64,000 nucleotides of DNA from Cordylochernes scorpioides (Eukaryota; Arthropoda; Arachnida; Pseudoscorpiones; Chernetidae), in NCBI GenBank assembly GCA_030710605.1, contig CP092863.1, positions 108,044,405-108,108,404 of the forward strand, written 5' to 3'. The position numbers were made by a program, and so were the translations under genes. Below the pieces are notes generated by a model. It ran no database searches and was not told the DNA's origin. It saw nothing but the letters and a program-made list of their open reading frames with translations. Shown here in pieces: positions 53,531-63,449 of the stretch (positions are counted from its first letter, which is position 1; the number at the start of each line of letters is the position of its first letter).

Positions 53531-53704
53531 TTAACCCGGGTTCCTGGAGTGTACAGAAGTCGCCTACTAGCAGTTTATATGATTAAAAATCGATTTTAGG
53601 AGTTAAAAAATAACATTTTTCGTTGAAAATCGGATTCAGTTTAAAATACCATAAGTCATATATATTTACGACTAGTTTTATAATAAAATATCAGTACAAT
53701 ATAT

Positions 53705-53915
53705 ATATAGTCTCTCATGATTTACCATAGACTGAAAACATGGTTAAACTGGGTCTCTCCTGGAGGTTGTCTCTTATCAGAGTCTTTGTCATGTCAGGAC
53801 AAGTTATGAGGAGTCTTTCAACCTTACCAAAGTCTCTGATGAGATACAACCTCCAGGAGAGACCAGGTTTAAACATGTTTTTAAGAATATGGTCTCTCAT
53901 GGGAGTCCTACTGTG
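53705..53915. repeat. Palindromic repeat of about 200 bp
   Basis: The left arm (CATGGTTAAACTGGGTCTCT, then CCTGGAGGTTGTCTCTTATC) is mirrored by the right arm (GATGAGATACAACCTCCAGG, then AGAGACCAGGTTTAAACATG). No other copy is seen in the window. Confidence 0.8.
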
Positions 53916-53994
53916 TTTTTACTAGGAACGATATAATCTTAGTATTTAAAAAGATTTTAGCTGTAAATAGAAAATACATAAGCGTAATATATAA

Positions 53995-55220
53995 TGAACA
54001 TAAGCTTATGTCCATAGTTTACTTGAAAACCATTTCTAAGATTCCATCCTTCAGTGTAGCATATAAAAGCAGAATGATCCAATACAGTATTAGAGCTCTG
54101 AGAAGCGGTCTGGTAGATTAAATTGGCGAAACCGCTGGGAGGGTTCACCACTGATGAGCCAAGCCCTCCCAATATATTTTTTAATCGCAGTAAGGACAGT
54201 AGAAGTTCGTTTTATGTATAAAAGAAACATTCGCGCTTTTAAATCCTTTTATTTTATATGTATAGATGGCGCGTTATTGCTTTGTGTTAATATATAATAT
54301 GTATATATGGTTTTGACCAAGGACTTGGTTGTTGTTGTGTGATGTAATCAATATATAGCGTGAGATGTTTTTAGTTCTTATGATAATTCTGTAATAATAA
54401 AATATTATACAAATATATAAGAGTAGCATATAATCTCTTTTAATAGAGAAACTACACTACCTAAGTTTATTGAATATTAGGTAGAAGAATACATAACAAT
54501 AAGAAATGGCAACATTAAAACACGACTTTTCCACATAAACTTCTACTGTCCCTATTGAGATGAATACAGTATTAGAGCTCTAAAATAAGCGGTCTGGTAG
54601 ATTAAATAGGCGAAACCGCTTGGAGGGTTCACCACTGATGAGCCAAGCCTTCCCAATATTTTCCATCGCAGTAAGGATAGTAGAAGTTTGTTTTATGTAT
54701 AAAAAAAACTTTCGTGCTTTACTATACCTTCATTTATTATATATAAATGGCGCGTTAGTGACTTAGAATTAAAATCCCGAGAGTAATCTGAACTAAGATG
54801 AATTTTGATACATTTGCGCGCCATCTGTTATCAAAATTTGAAACTATTATAGACGCGTATGATTCTTTTAAAAAATTAAACAATTACTACTGCCCTCATT
54901 GCAATAGAAAAATTAATGGAAGGACCTGGCTCATCAGTGGTGAACCCTCCCAGTGGTTTCGCCAGTTTAATCTACCATGAGCTGATGCATACTGATGAGC
55001 CAGGCCCTCCCATTAATTTTTACATTGCAGTAAGGGCAGTAGAAATTGTTTTTTTTTTATGGTAGATTAAACTGGCGAAACCGCTGAGAGGGTTCACCAC
55101 TGAGGGGCCAGGCCTTCCATTAATTTTTCCATTGCAGTAGGGGCAGTAGAAATTGTTATTTTTTTTTTAAGAATCATACGCGTCTATAATAGTTTTGTAT
55201 TTTGATAAGATAAATTTCCT
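53995..55220. repeat. Cluster of MITE family D copies
   Basis: At least four copies in alternating orientation: 53995-54290, 54535-54760, 54790-54980 and 54975-55220. The plus copy at 54798-54980 keeps an open frame with YYCPHCNRKINGRTWLISGE then PSQWFRQFNLP, which could be chance or the remnant of a coding segment. Cores AGATGGCGC lie at 54264 and 54828. Confidence 0.78.
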
Positions 55221-55379
55221 TATTGATTAATAGAATAAATCTCACAAGGCGACGATGTGCATGGAGGAAAAATCTACTTCCGTCTTGTGATATTTCCTCT
55301 ATTAGAGAGTGGTTGATATAAAAAAATGTATTTTTTTTAAATTACATATTACTGGTATTATTCTGAACTTCGCTTTTGC

Positions 55380-55960
55380 CGGTCCCAAGCCCGGATGAAA
55401 AAGGAGGAGTGGAGCAGTAACAAGCTCTCTAAAAAACCTGGGCTCAGCTGGCCCGGCTGATAGTACCCTGTAAGGGCTTCAGGGATACAGGATGAGCAGC
55501 GTTTGTACTCCATGTTAGGAGCGGCTGTACATGGTGTCTGTTCCTCATGTCAGAGGCGGCCATTTCATATTGGAGCTAAGTTCTACTGAGTAGTGCTCCC
55601 AGTCTTAATGACAAAGACATTCTACTTCACCCAGACATGAAACTCCGCCTCTGCCGTCCCAAGCCCGGATGAAAAAGGAGGAGGGGGAGCATTAACAAGC
55701 TCACTAAAAAACCTGGGCTCAGCTGGCCCGGTTGATAGTACCTTGTAAGGGCTCCTAATCCAGGGATACAGGATGAGCAGCGTTTGTACTACATGCGGCT
55801 GCATATGGCGTCTATTCCTTATGTCAGAGGCGGCCATTTCTTTTGGAGCTAAGTCGGCCTGCCACTGAGTAGTGCTCCCAGTCTTAATGACAAAGGCATT
55901 CTACTTCACTATCAAAAGTCTCAAACTCTAGACTTTATACCCTAATATAGTTGAGTGGAG
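55380..55960 (+). repeat. Repeat family F, two tandem copies
   Basis: The series TCCCAAGCCCGGATGAAAAA, CTGGGCTCAGCTGGCCCGG, GGGATACAGGATGAGCAGCG and CTCATGTCAGAGGCGGCCAT occurs twice. It ends with ATAGTTGAGTGGAGATAAG, the same end that reaches the UNC93 open frame at about 33400. Confidence 0.8.
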
Positions 55961-56989
55961 ATAAGAAAGAAGAAGTCTTTGAACTATATTTTCTATATGA
56001 TTTATAAAAAATATATCTACCAACTCTAGTCAAAATTCGTCCCGTAATAAAATAAAATAAATAAAAAATTGGGTGTCGTTCACGCTTGGTTTATTCCTAA
56101 GTCCAATTCTGACATGGCCCGTGGCGAGAAAGTGCCAAAATTTATTTTCCTCAGAATAAAATATATAAAATTTCAAATATATCTATTTTTAGCCATCAAA
56201 AGTAAAAAAAAAAAAAATATATTTTTGTTTCTAAGCAACAATATTCTTATCACTATTTGGTTCCCGCCAAAATCAAAGATGGCGCTATTTTTTTGATTGT
56301 CTGGCAGAAGAAAATAAAAAAGTGTCGTCTGCTTCGATTAAAAATGTATTTTTATTGACTTCAAAAAAAAAAAAAAAAAGCGTCGTTTTGATGAAATTTT
56401 GAAAATGCGACAAATATAATTATATTAAAAAATATATAATAATACATCAACAGAATAAAATAAGAGAATTATATATTATTTAATTATAATTAGTAAAAAA
56501 AACCAACTCTCTTCATTAAATTAATTCATATCACTGACAGGATTTTTTTAAAGATAAAATAAACAATATGGTGTATTAATAATAAATAATAAAAAAGAAA
56601 ATATAATTAAAATATAATATTTAAAAGAAAGAGAGAGTATATTAGAAATATTTTCAAGAATATATAGGCATTAATTAAAAAAATAATGAAAAAAGTTTAT
56701 ATACTTAATATATGAGATACAATAATTAATATTTATTAAAGGAAGGAAGAGAGAGAAAATGTGATTTTAAAAAGTTATTAAGAATAGTTATAATTAAATT
56801 AACACCTCTCTATTAACGAGAGAGATAGAAAATGAGGGTTTATATACACTAATTCGGTTTGAATTTAATATTAATTAGGCGTATAATTATAATAAACTAA
56901 TTAGGTATTTAATCACACCATGGAGGATTGGTATTGAGGTCGGGTTAGATTAGCGTCATTCAACCATAGAACTGCTCTCTAGAGTTGGG
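55961..56989. other. AT-rich, no gene seen
   Basis: A single AGATGGCGC (56277) and a TCGTCTGC (56325) occur in otherwise featureless sequence. Lys/Ile-rich frames are not supported. Confidence 0.5.
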
Positions 56990-57385
56990 AAGACGCTTCT
57001 TTAACGACCACGCTTTTTTAACGACCACACCTTTTTAACGTTCACGCCTAATTAGAGAAGCGCTACTTTAACGACCAGAATTTTAAAAATTTTACGCCTC
57101 TTTAACGATCATTAATAATAAAAAAACACGCCTCTTTAACGACCACACCTTTTAAATGGTCAGGCCTATTTAAAGAACACGCATCTATAACGACCATACC
57201 TTTTAAATGGTCACGCCTATTTAAAGACCACGTCTTTTTAACGGTCACATCTATTTAAAGATCAAGCTCCTTTAATGACCAAATAAACGACCACGTTTAT
57301 TTAAAGACCATGCGTCTTCAACTACCACACTTATTTGAATGCAACGCCTAGTTAAATAACACGCCTCTTTAACGACCATATATGT
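56990..57385. repeat. Irregular minisatellite of TTTAACGACCACGCC words
   Basis: Variants of CTTTAACGACCACGCCT and TTTAAATGGTCACGCCTATT recur about 20 times at 15-25 bp spacing. The two forms are partly complementary, so the array can fold locally. Confidence 0.82.
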
Positions 57386-57392
57386 ATATAGC

Positions 57393-57578
57393 TAAAGAAA
57401 AAGGCATCTTCTGATCATGCAACTAAAAGTTACTGATGACTTGCTTCATCTGTCGGAATAAATATAAACTAATATTGGATTTTTAATTATTCCAGAGTTG
57501 GCTAAATATATATTCCGACAGATGGCGCAAGCCATCAGCAAATTTTAGTTGCACGATCAGGAGATGCCTTTTTATTAA
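57393..57578. mobile_element. MITE family B (foldback)
   Basis: The arms AAAGAAAAAGGCATCTTCTG and its inverse are present. The core is intact in the right arm (57520) and mutated in the left (TGCTTCATCTGTCGG). Confidence 0.82.
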
Positions 57579-57589
57579 TTTATCCTCCT

Positions 57590-57800
57590 GATCCTGATAG
57601 CTGATAGTACCCTGTAAGGGCACCTAATCCAGGGTTACAGGATGAGCAGTGTTTGTACTCCATGTTAGGAGCGGCTGTACATGGTATCTGTTCCTCATGT
57701 CAGAGGCGGCCATTTCATATTAGAGCTAAGTCAGTGGACTGCCACTGAGTAGTGCTCCCAGTCTTAATGAAAAAGGAACAGACACATTCTACTTCACCCA
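57590..57800 (+). repeat. Repeat family F, partial copy
   Basis: GATAGTACCCTGTAAGGGCA, then GGTTACAGGATGAGCAGTGT, then CAGAGGCGGCCATTTCATAT, then CAGTCTTAATG match 55450-55615. Confidence 0.78.
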
Positions 57801-58197
57801 GTCATGATGGTTGTCAAAATACCATCAACAAGCTGTGGACAAGTGAACAAGACACCACCACCACTCCTTTATAATAAAATCCAAGGGAAGACTGAACAGG
57901 TCCCATAGCTCAGAGTATAGGGAAAGTATCAGAATTACTCAGGTCTCATCAATATCTAATTACAAATTATAATTAGAGGGAATGTGATATCCAACGCTAT
58001 GCAAATTAAGTTAAAGTATGTAAATATTTGAATGTCGGTTCCACGTGCAGACGTAGATTACACAAACAACCCACACATAAATTCAACAAAATCTCAAAGT
58101 GTTTCTCAGTGTAATTAATTATCTCTCTCACTCTCTCAGAATTCAACATGGCGGTTTCTTTCTTCTTCTTTATTTATCCTTAATAACGCTTGTCAAC
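57801..58197. other. Nothing recognised
   Basis: A somewhat less AT-rich stretch without coding or repeat signals. Confidence 0.45.
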
Positions 58198-58945
58198 ATA
58201 TACACTCATGGATAAAACTTAAAGAAGTAGAAAAGTCTTTGATGTCACCTGTTGTCTATTTTTTTTAAGGAGACAGAGGTTGTTCACACTTGGTTATCAG
58301 GTGTGTCTTCAGTAAAGGTCACTGTAATATCTTTCAGAGTTATTGTCTGAATCCCGATATACATGCTAAAAGGTACAACTTCCTTAAGTTTTGTCCATGA
58401 GTGTATATTGGTTATCTCGTGTGTCTTCAATAAAGGTCACTGTAATATCTTTCAGAGTTATTGTTTGAATCCCGATATACATGCTAAAAGCTACAAATTC
58501 CTTAAGTATTGTCTATGAGTGTATCTTTCAGAGTTATTGTCTGAATCCCGATATACATGCTAAAAGGTACAACTTCCTTAAGTTTTGTCCATGAATGTAT
58601 ATTGGTTATCTCGTGTGTCTTCAATAAAGGTCACTGTAATATCTTTCAGAGTTATTGTTTGAATACCGATATACATGCTAAAAGGTACAACTTCCATAAG
58701 TCTTGTCCATGAGTGTATCTTTCAGAGTTATTGTCTGAATCCCGATATACATGCTAAAAGGTACAACTTGCTTAAGTTTTGTCCATGAGTGTATCTTTCA
58801 GAGTTATTGTCTGAATCCCGATATACATGCTAAAAGGTACAACTTCCTTAAGTGTTGTCTATGAGTGTATCTTTCAGAGTTATTGTCTGAATCCCGATAT
58901 ACATGCTAAAATGTACAACTTCCTTAAGTGTTGTTCATGAGTGTA
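58198..58945 (+). repeat. MITE-satellite with full 5' end and higher-order structure
   Basis: It starts with TATACACTCATGGATAAAAC, then AGTCTTTGATGTCACCTGTT, the AGACAGAGG word and the lead TTGGTTATC...AATAAAGGTCACTG, followed by 76-bp units. The lead plus unit recurs at 58409 and 58600, giving a higher-order repeat. The last unit ends with CTTAAGTGTTGTTCATGAGTG. Confidence 0.88.
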
Positions 58946-59461
58946 AGTTGTCAAAATTTCACCTTAAAAACGGTATCTAATAGAAAGTAAAGGTTTACAT
59001 ATTTGGAATCAGCATATAGAAACCTCTCTAGAACAACTGTTACTTTATCGGTAAAAAAGATGGTTTTTTGGTCAGTATAATCAGACTATGATTCATTTCT
59101 TTTATTATTTATTTATCTTTTAACTACTAAATTCGTTTTTTAATCCTCAAGATTATGTTTATACAGTTTTGTCAGTCTTTAATTGTTTATACATTGGTCT
59201 ACTATTGCCGCGATTTGTACTGTGCAGGATTAGAATCGAAAGAATTAAAATTATTGATGATTTTGCTCACAATAGAATCAAATACGATGTTTTATTTTAC
59301 TTTCTTCACCTATAAGAAGTAGAATGAAATTTCATTTATCCTTATGATTTTTGAACTAATGTTAACCATTCTTTCACAGTTTTTGTGCCTCTACCAGATG
59401 GTTAGACTATGAGTGCTTATATATTGGTCTACCAATTATGTAATTGGGATTGTACCATATA
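58946..59461. other. Nothing recognised
   Basis: AT-rich sequence. The words TTGGTCTACTATTGCC and TTGGTCTACCAATTA suggest a weak internal repeat only. Confidence 0.4.
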
Positions 59462-59822
59462 CACACTCATGGACAAAACTTTAGAAAGTTATAGCTTTTA
59501 GCATGTATATCGGGATTCAGACAACAACTCTGAAAGATACACTTATGGACAAAACTCAAGAAAGTTGTACTTTTAGCATGTATATCGGGATTCAGACAAT
59601 AACTCTGAAAGATACACTCATGGACAAAACTCAAGGAAGTTGTGCCTTTTAACATGTATATCGGGATTTAGACTATAACTCTGAAATATATTACAGTGAA
59701 CTTTATTGAAGACACGAGATAATCAAGTGTAAACAAAATTGTCTCTCTCACAAAAAAAAAAAAAAAACGACCGTCGACATCAAATACCTTCCACTTCCTC
59801 AAGTTTTGTCCATGAGTGCATA
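59462..59822 (-). repeat. MITE-satellite, three units
   Basis: CACTCATGGACAAAACTTTAG starts three complementary units and the MITE lead. It ends with CACTTCCTCAAGTTTTGTCC and ATGAGTGCATATAT, so both termini of the MITE are visible. Confidence 0.88.
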
Positions 59823-60157
59823 TATATATAACATTCTGAATCTAAACAAAGTTCTCTATCCAAACAATTTCTCCACCACAGAGTATTCGATAGAGAGCTT
59901 TGTTTCGTTTAAAGGAAGGATCCTCGATTGTTCCAGAGTCCCATTCAAAGTTGCGTTGGACACTTTCTATTCTGTGAATAAACCTTTCCCAGTGTGGCCA
60001 GTTGTCTTGAGGATATACAGATGGTTTTGTCCACTTTTTCGTAGAAAACTTTCTTTTGTTTTTGCAAACATTGAAATACAGTGAAATCGGTAAAATTTGA
60101 CAATTTCGAAAAAAAGAAAACAATTTTTATTTTTTAAATTAAATACAGTGTGTGTGG

Positions 60158-60470
60158 GTTTTTTTTGCTTATCCCTAGTACACGTGGTACAGGCCATTAA
60201 ACCATGGTGGGTAGAAGTTGGCAACTGCTTTTACTGTAAGTGCACCACATGACTACATATGTGAAAAGCAGTTCGACTTTGCACTTACAAATGGGCCAGA
60301 GCCCCGTTTGGTTACTTGCACTCGCTGGTGGAGTTGGACTTTTGCAAGAATCGGGGACCATTGGAGCATTTAAAAAAAAAATAGATAAAAGTGCCCAATG
60401 CGCGATTCGATCCCGGGTCGTAGCGGTCGAAAACCAATGATTTAGACCATCCTTTCACCGACCCCCTATT
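60158..60470 (-). mobile_element. tRNA-derived SINE (family S), minus-strand copy
   Basis: In complement the head GGGGGTCGGTGAAAGGATGG and B-box-like GGGATCGAATCGCGC are followed by the standard body, ending ACCACGTGTACTAGGGATAA and an A run. Confidence 0.82.
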
Positions 60471-60479
60471 TTAAACCCT

Positions 60480-60785
60480 GATAAGACTAAATCTTTGGGG
60501 TAGTCTTGATTTTGACATGGCGGTGGAATCCTGGAGTCAATCTCACCAAATGTAGATCATAGCGGCCAAGGCCTCGAGGACTTCTCGGCGATCTACAGTT
60601 TGCCTTCCCTAATCTACCCAGCATCTCCACCAAAATATCACGTAGACAATTTATAAAGCCAAACTTAATAATGACATAGCAAAAATTTATTTATAATGCA
60701 CAAAAAAAACAAATTAAAATTTATCAAATAGACGAGAATCTACAAGGGAAGTTTATAGAGTAGCTAAATATATATAAAATATTAA
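60480..60785 (-). mobile_element. LTR plus leader of family G, truncated
   Basis: In complement the LTR end is followed by TTTTGGTGGAGATGCTGGG (60635-60653) and the same leader (GATTGACTCCAGGATTCCACC) as at 49725. The element stops before the second LTR. Confidence 0.75.
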
Positions 60786-61024
60786 AATTTATAATCTGTT
60801 ATTAAAATAAAAAATTAAAATATTTTCTCTCACAATGAGTTTCTTTTTTTATTTTAAAATAGAAGCTTTCAAGTGATAACCGCTCTTCAAAGGGCTTAAT
60901 TAACACAATTTAAAAGAAAACTCATTGTTAAGAATAATTTGTAGTTTTTAAAACGCTTTTCACAATTTTATCTTGAATCAATAATTTAGTAAATTAAATT
61001 CAATTGCCATCTATCGTTAAAATT

Positions 61025-61235
61025 TTACACAAATAAATTTACTGGCAATGCGTTTCTTTTAAATATCATCAAATATTATCTCTACAGACCTTACTGCAAT
61101 GATATGAGTTATTGAATGAGAGGGCTTGGCTCATCAGTAGTGAACCATCTCATTCAATAACTCATATCATTGCAGTAAGGTCTGTAGAGATAATATTTGA
61201 TGATATTTAAAAGAAACGCATTGCCAGTAAATTCA
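61025..61235. repeat. MITE family D-like perfect foldback
   Basis: Arms of about 85 bp (ATCATCAAATATTATCTCTACAG, CCTTACTGCAATGATATGAG and inverses) enclose AGGGCTTGGCTCATCAGTAG. The arms appear almost identical. Confidence 0.88.
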
Positions 61236-61769
61236 TTTGTGATAAAATAAATAATTTACTACAATATGCAAATACGAAATATATTGCATAAACACTTCTA
61301 AATTGATATATAGGCTACCTGCCAGTTTGAATATACGAACGAGAAAATATTATATTATCCGTATAAATAGGTTTATAAAACACAATAAACCAATATATAT
61401 ACACTATAATACACTATCAGACGTGTATAAAGTGTATTAAACAATACATCACCTGTCAAAATATATTTACCTTCATCAACAAATCTTCTGCTGCATTATT
61501 CTGTTTACTCCAACGTTGCTAGTCATCTAAAATTCATATTTGGTTGGCCGTCTCCAAATTGTTTGATACATTTTTTATAAATATCTTGAAGAAAATTTGA
61601 GTGGAATATAATGGCTTGGTTATAAATTAAAGAAAAATATGTCCTAAAATAAAAATAAATACAATATGAATAAACAATTTTTTTATCATTATACCTTAAT
61701 ATGATGTACGTGGTCAAAATTGAATAAATATTAAATTTTACAAAATTGAAATATTAGCTGAATATTTAT
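61236..61769. other. AT-rich, nothing recognised
   Basis: No gene or repeat is seen. Confidence 0.5.
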
Positions 61770-62060
61770 TTACACTCATGGAGACAAAATTTAAGGAAGT
61801 GGAAGTTCTTTGATATCGCCGGTCGTCTATCTTTTTGAAGGAGACAGAGGTAATTTTGTTCACACTTGGTTATCTCGTGTGCGTTCAATAAAGGTCACTT
61901 TAATATCTTTCAGAGTTATTGTCTCAATCCCGATATACATGCTAAAAGGTACAACTTCCTTTAGTATTGTCCAGGAGTGTATCTTTCAGAGTTATTGTCT
62001 GAATCCCGATATACATGCTAAAAGGTACAAATTCCTTAAGTCTTGTCCATGAGTGTATTT
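61770..62060 (+). repeat. MITE-satellite, minimal two-unit copy
   Basis: It starts TTACACTCATGGAGACAAAA, continues GAAGTTCTTTGATATCGCCG and the lead, has two 76-bp units and ends TAAGTCTTGTCCATGAGTGTA. This copy shows the MITE with both ends and few internal units. Confidence 0.88.
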
Positions 62061-62404
62061 TTGTTTCTGTATACCAAAATACATATGCTCAATACTGGCA
62101 TTGTAAATAAAACCAAAAAGACTTGAATCTGGTAGATAATCCGAGTATTTGGGAGACTTGCAAGCTCTAAGAACCTGTGGTTTAACCAAAATATATACAG
62201 GTATGTATCAAAAGGGGTACCTCTCTTTTAAAAAATGCATTAAAACAATGTATTTTGTTCATGACCCCAGTTCAAAACGTAATGATGGTAATAACGAATG
62301 AATCCGCAACACCAGTTTCAGAAAATACAGACAAAAAAGGTCTAACTGCTATCTACCTATGTAAACATGTGGTATAATTACAGTAAAATCTGTCGCTAAG
62401 TACT
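62061..62404. other. Nothing recognised
   Basis: No gene or repeat partner is seen. Confidence 0.45.
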
Positions 62405-62665
62405 AATTACTATAGTAATATTTACGAACGGAAAAATATGTCCAGGGTAGCCTAGTGGACATGGCATCTGCCCGGTAAACGTAACACTGTGGGTTCTATT
62501 CCCATCCCTGGACACTTTTATTTTTCCCTTTATCATTACTCTTCACAATTCACCCTTTCATACTTCATCCCTAAGGTTAGAAATAGTCGTTATTTCTTCT
62601 TAAAATAAATTTCGATCTTTCGTTCAAAAGAAACACATGCGGGATATTTTCATAATAATTACCAT
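62405..62665 (+). mobile_element. Foldback element with tRNA-like core, copy 3
   Basis: The core is complete here. The right arm (CTTTATCATTACTCTTCACA, TTAAAATAAATTTCGATCTT) is preserved and the left arm is reduced to ACGAACGGAAAAATAT. Confidence 0.78.
62440..62513 (+). other. tRNA-like sequence, 74 nt, cloverleaf possible (GGT anticodon position)
   Basis: GTCCAGG at the 5' end pairs perfectly with CCTGGAC at the 3' end as a 7-bp acceptor stem, enclosed by TA at positions 8-9. D arm: GCC/GGC. Anticodon arm: TCTGC with the loop CCGGTAA, then ACGTA here (GCGGA in the other copies, which pairs better). T arm: GTGGG/CCCAT with the loop TTCTATT (TTCGATT in other copies). By position the anticodon would be GGT (Thr), but C33 replaces the invariant U, and this copy has broken pairs. 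I consider it a repeat-borne pseudo-tRNA. Confidence 0.55.
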
Positions 62666-63299
62666 GATTATCATGCTCTTTTCAATGTATACTAGATGAA
62701 TAAAAGAATAATAAAAATCCTATTTACACATTTAACAAACAATTAAAGCAATTCTATATAGCAACTAAATCGGAAACGTGTCAAAATATGATGACATAAT
62801 CTATTTATTATTTAATTAATATTTTTTTTAATCTTCCAGTTGATTAATATTAATTCCAAAATGAGCGCGCGTTGACAAGGTTTTTTTATTTAAACAAATT
62901 CCCCTAAAATAGACATATTGAAGTATTCAAAACAATAATCCATAATGGGTGGGAAAAGATGTGCATAAAACAATATGCAAATAGGTTAAAATAGAAGAAA
63001 GAAAAGAAATAATTCACAGAGTAAGAGATAAATAAATAAAGGAAAACAAGATAAACAGAGCTGTTAATCCAAACACAATAATCCTCCTCTAGTTTCAAAA
63101 TTGACAGTTAAAATCTTATTTTTTATTTGAATAGAGAAATTTCGGAATAAAAAGTATATTTCTATAGCGCGATTTCCATTGATTGGCGCAGAGTAAATGG
63201 ATTAAATGAAGTAAATTGTAAAATGTTGTCTCGCGTTTGTTAGCAGTTGTTGCAATATTTTGAAAAATAATTAAATCTGTCAAGTAATATATATTTGAT
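62666..63299. other. AT-rich, nothing recognised
   Basis: No coding or repeat signals are seen. Confidence 0.5.
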
Positions 63300-63449
63300 T
63301 TATATGATTTATCAAGAAATTGGGTTGGCCAAATATCAGGGAACAGGCTAAATCAATGTTTAGTTGATTTCTGTTCCACCAGATGACGCTCTGCCTTCTG
63401 TAAAGCACATGTGCTCCTGGTCAGGATATGCTTTTTTATTTTTAATATC
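63300..63449 (+). mobile_element. MITE family A, right half
   Basis: TTTATCAAGAAATTGGGTTGG leads into GTTGATTTCTGTTCCACCAG and TCAGGATATGCTTTTTTATT. The core is mutated to AGATGACGC. The ATCAACACCTG flank follows. Confidence 0.8.

Noticed and set aside
62440-62513. Functional tRNA-Thr gene
   Set aside because: C replaces the invariant U33, the T-loop is mutated, and it belongs to a repeated foldback element.
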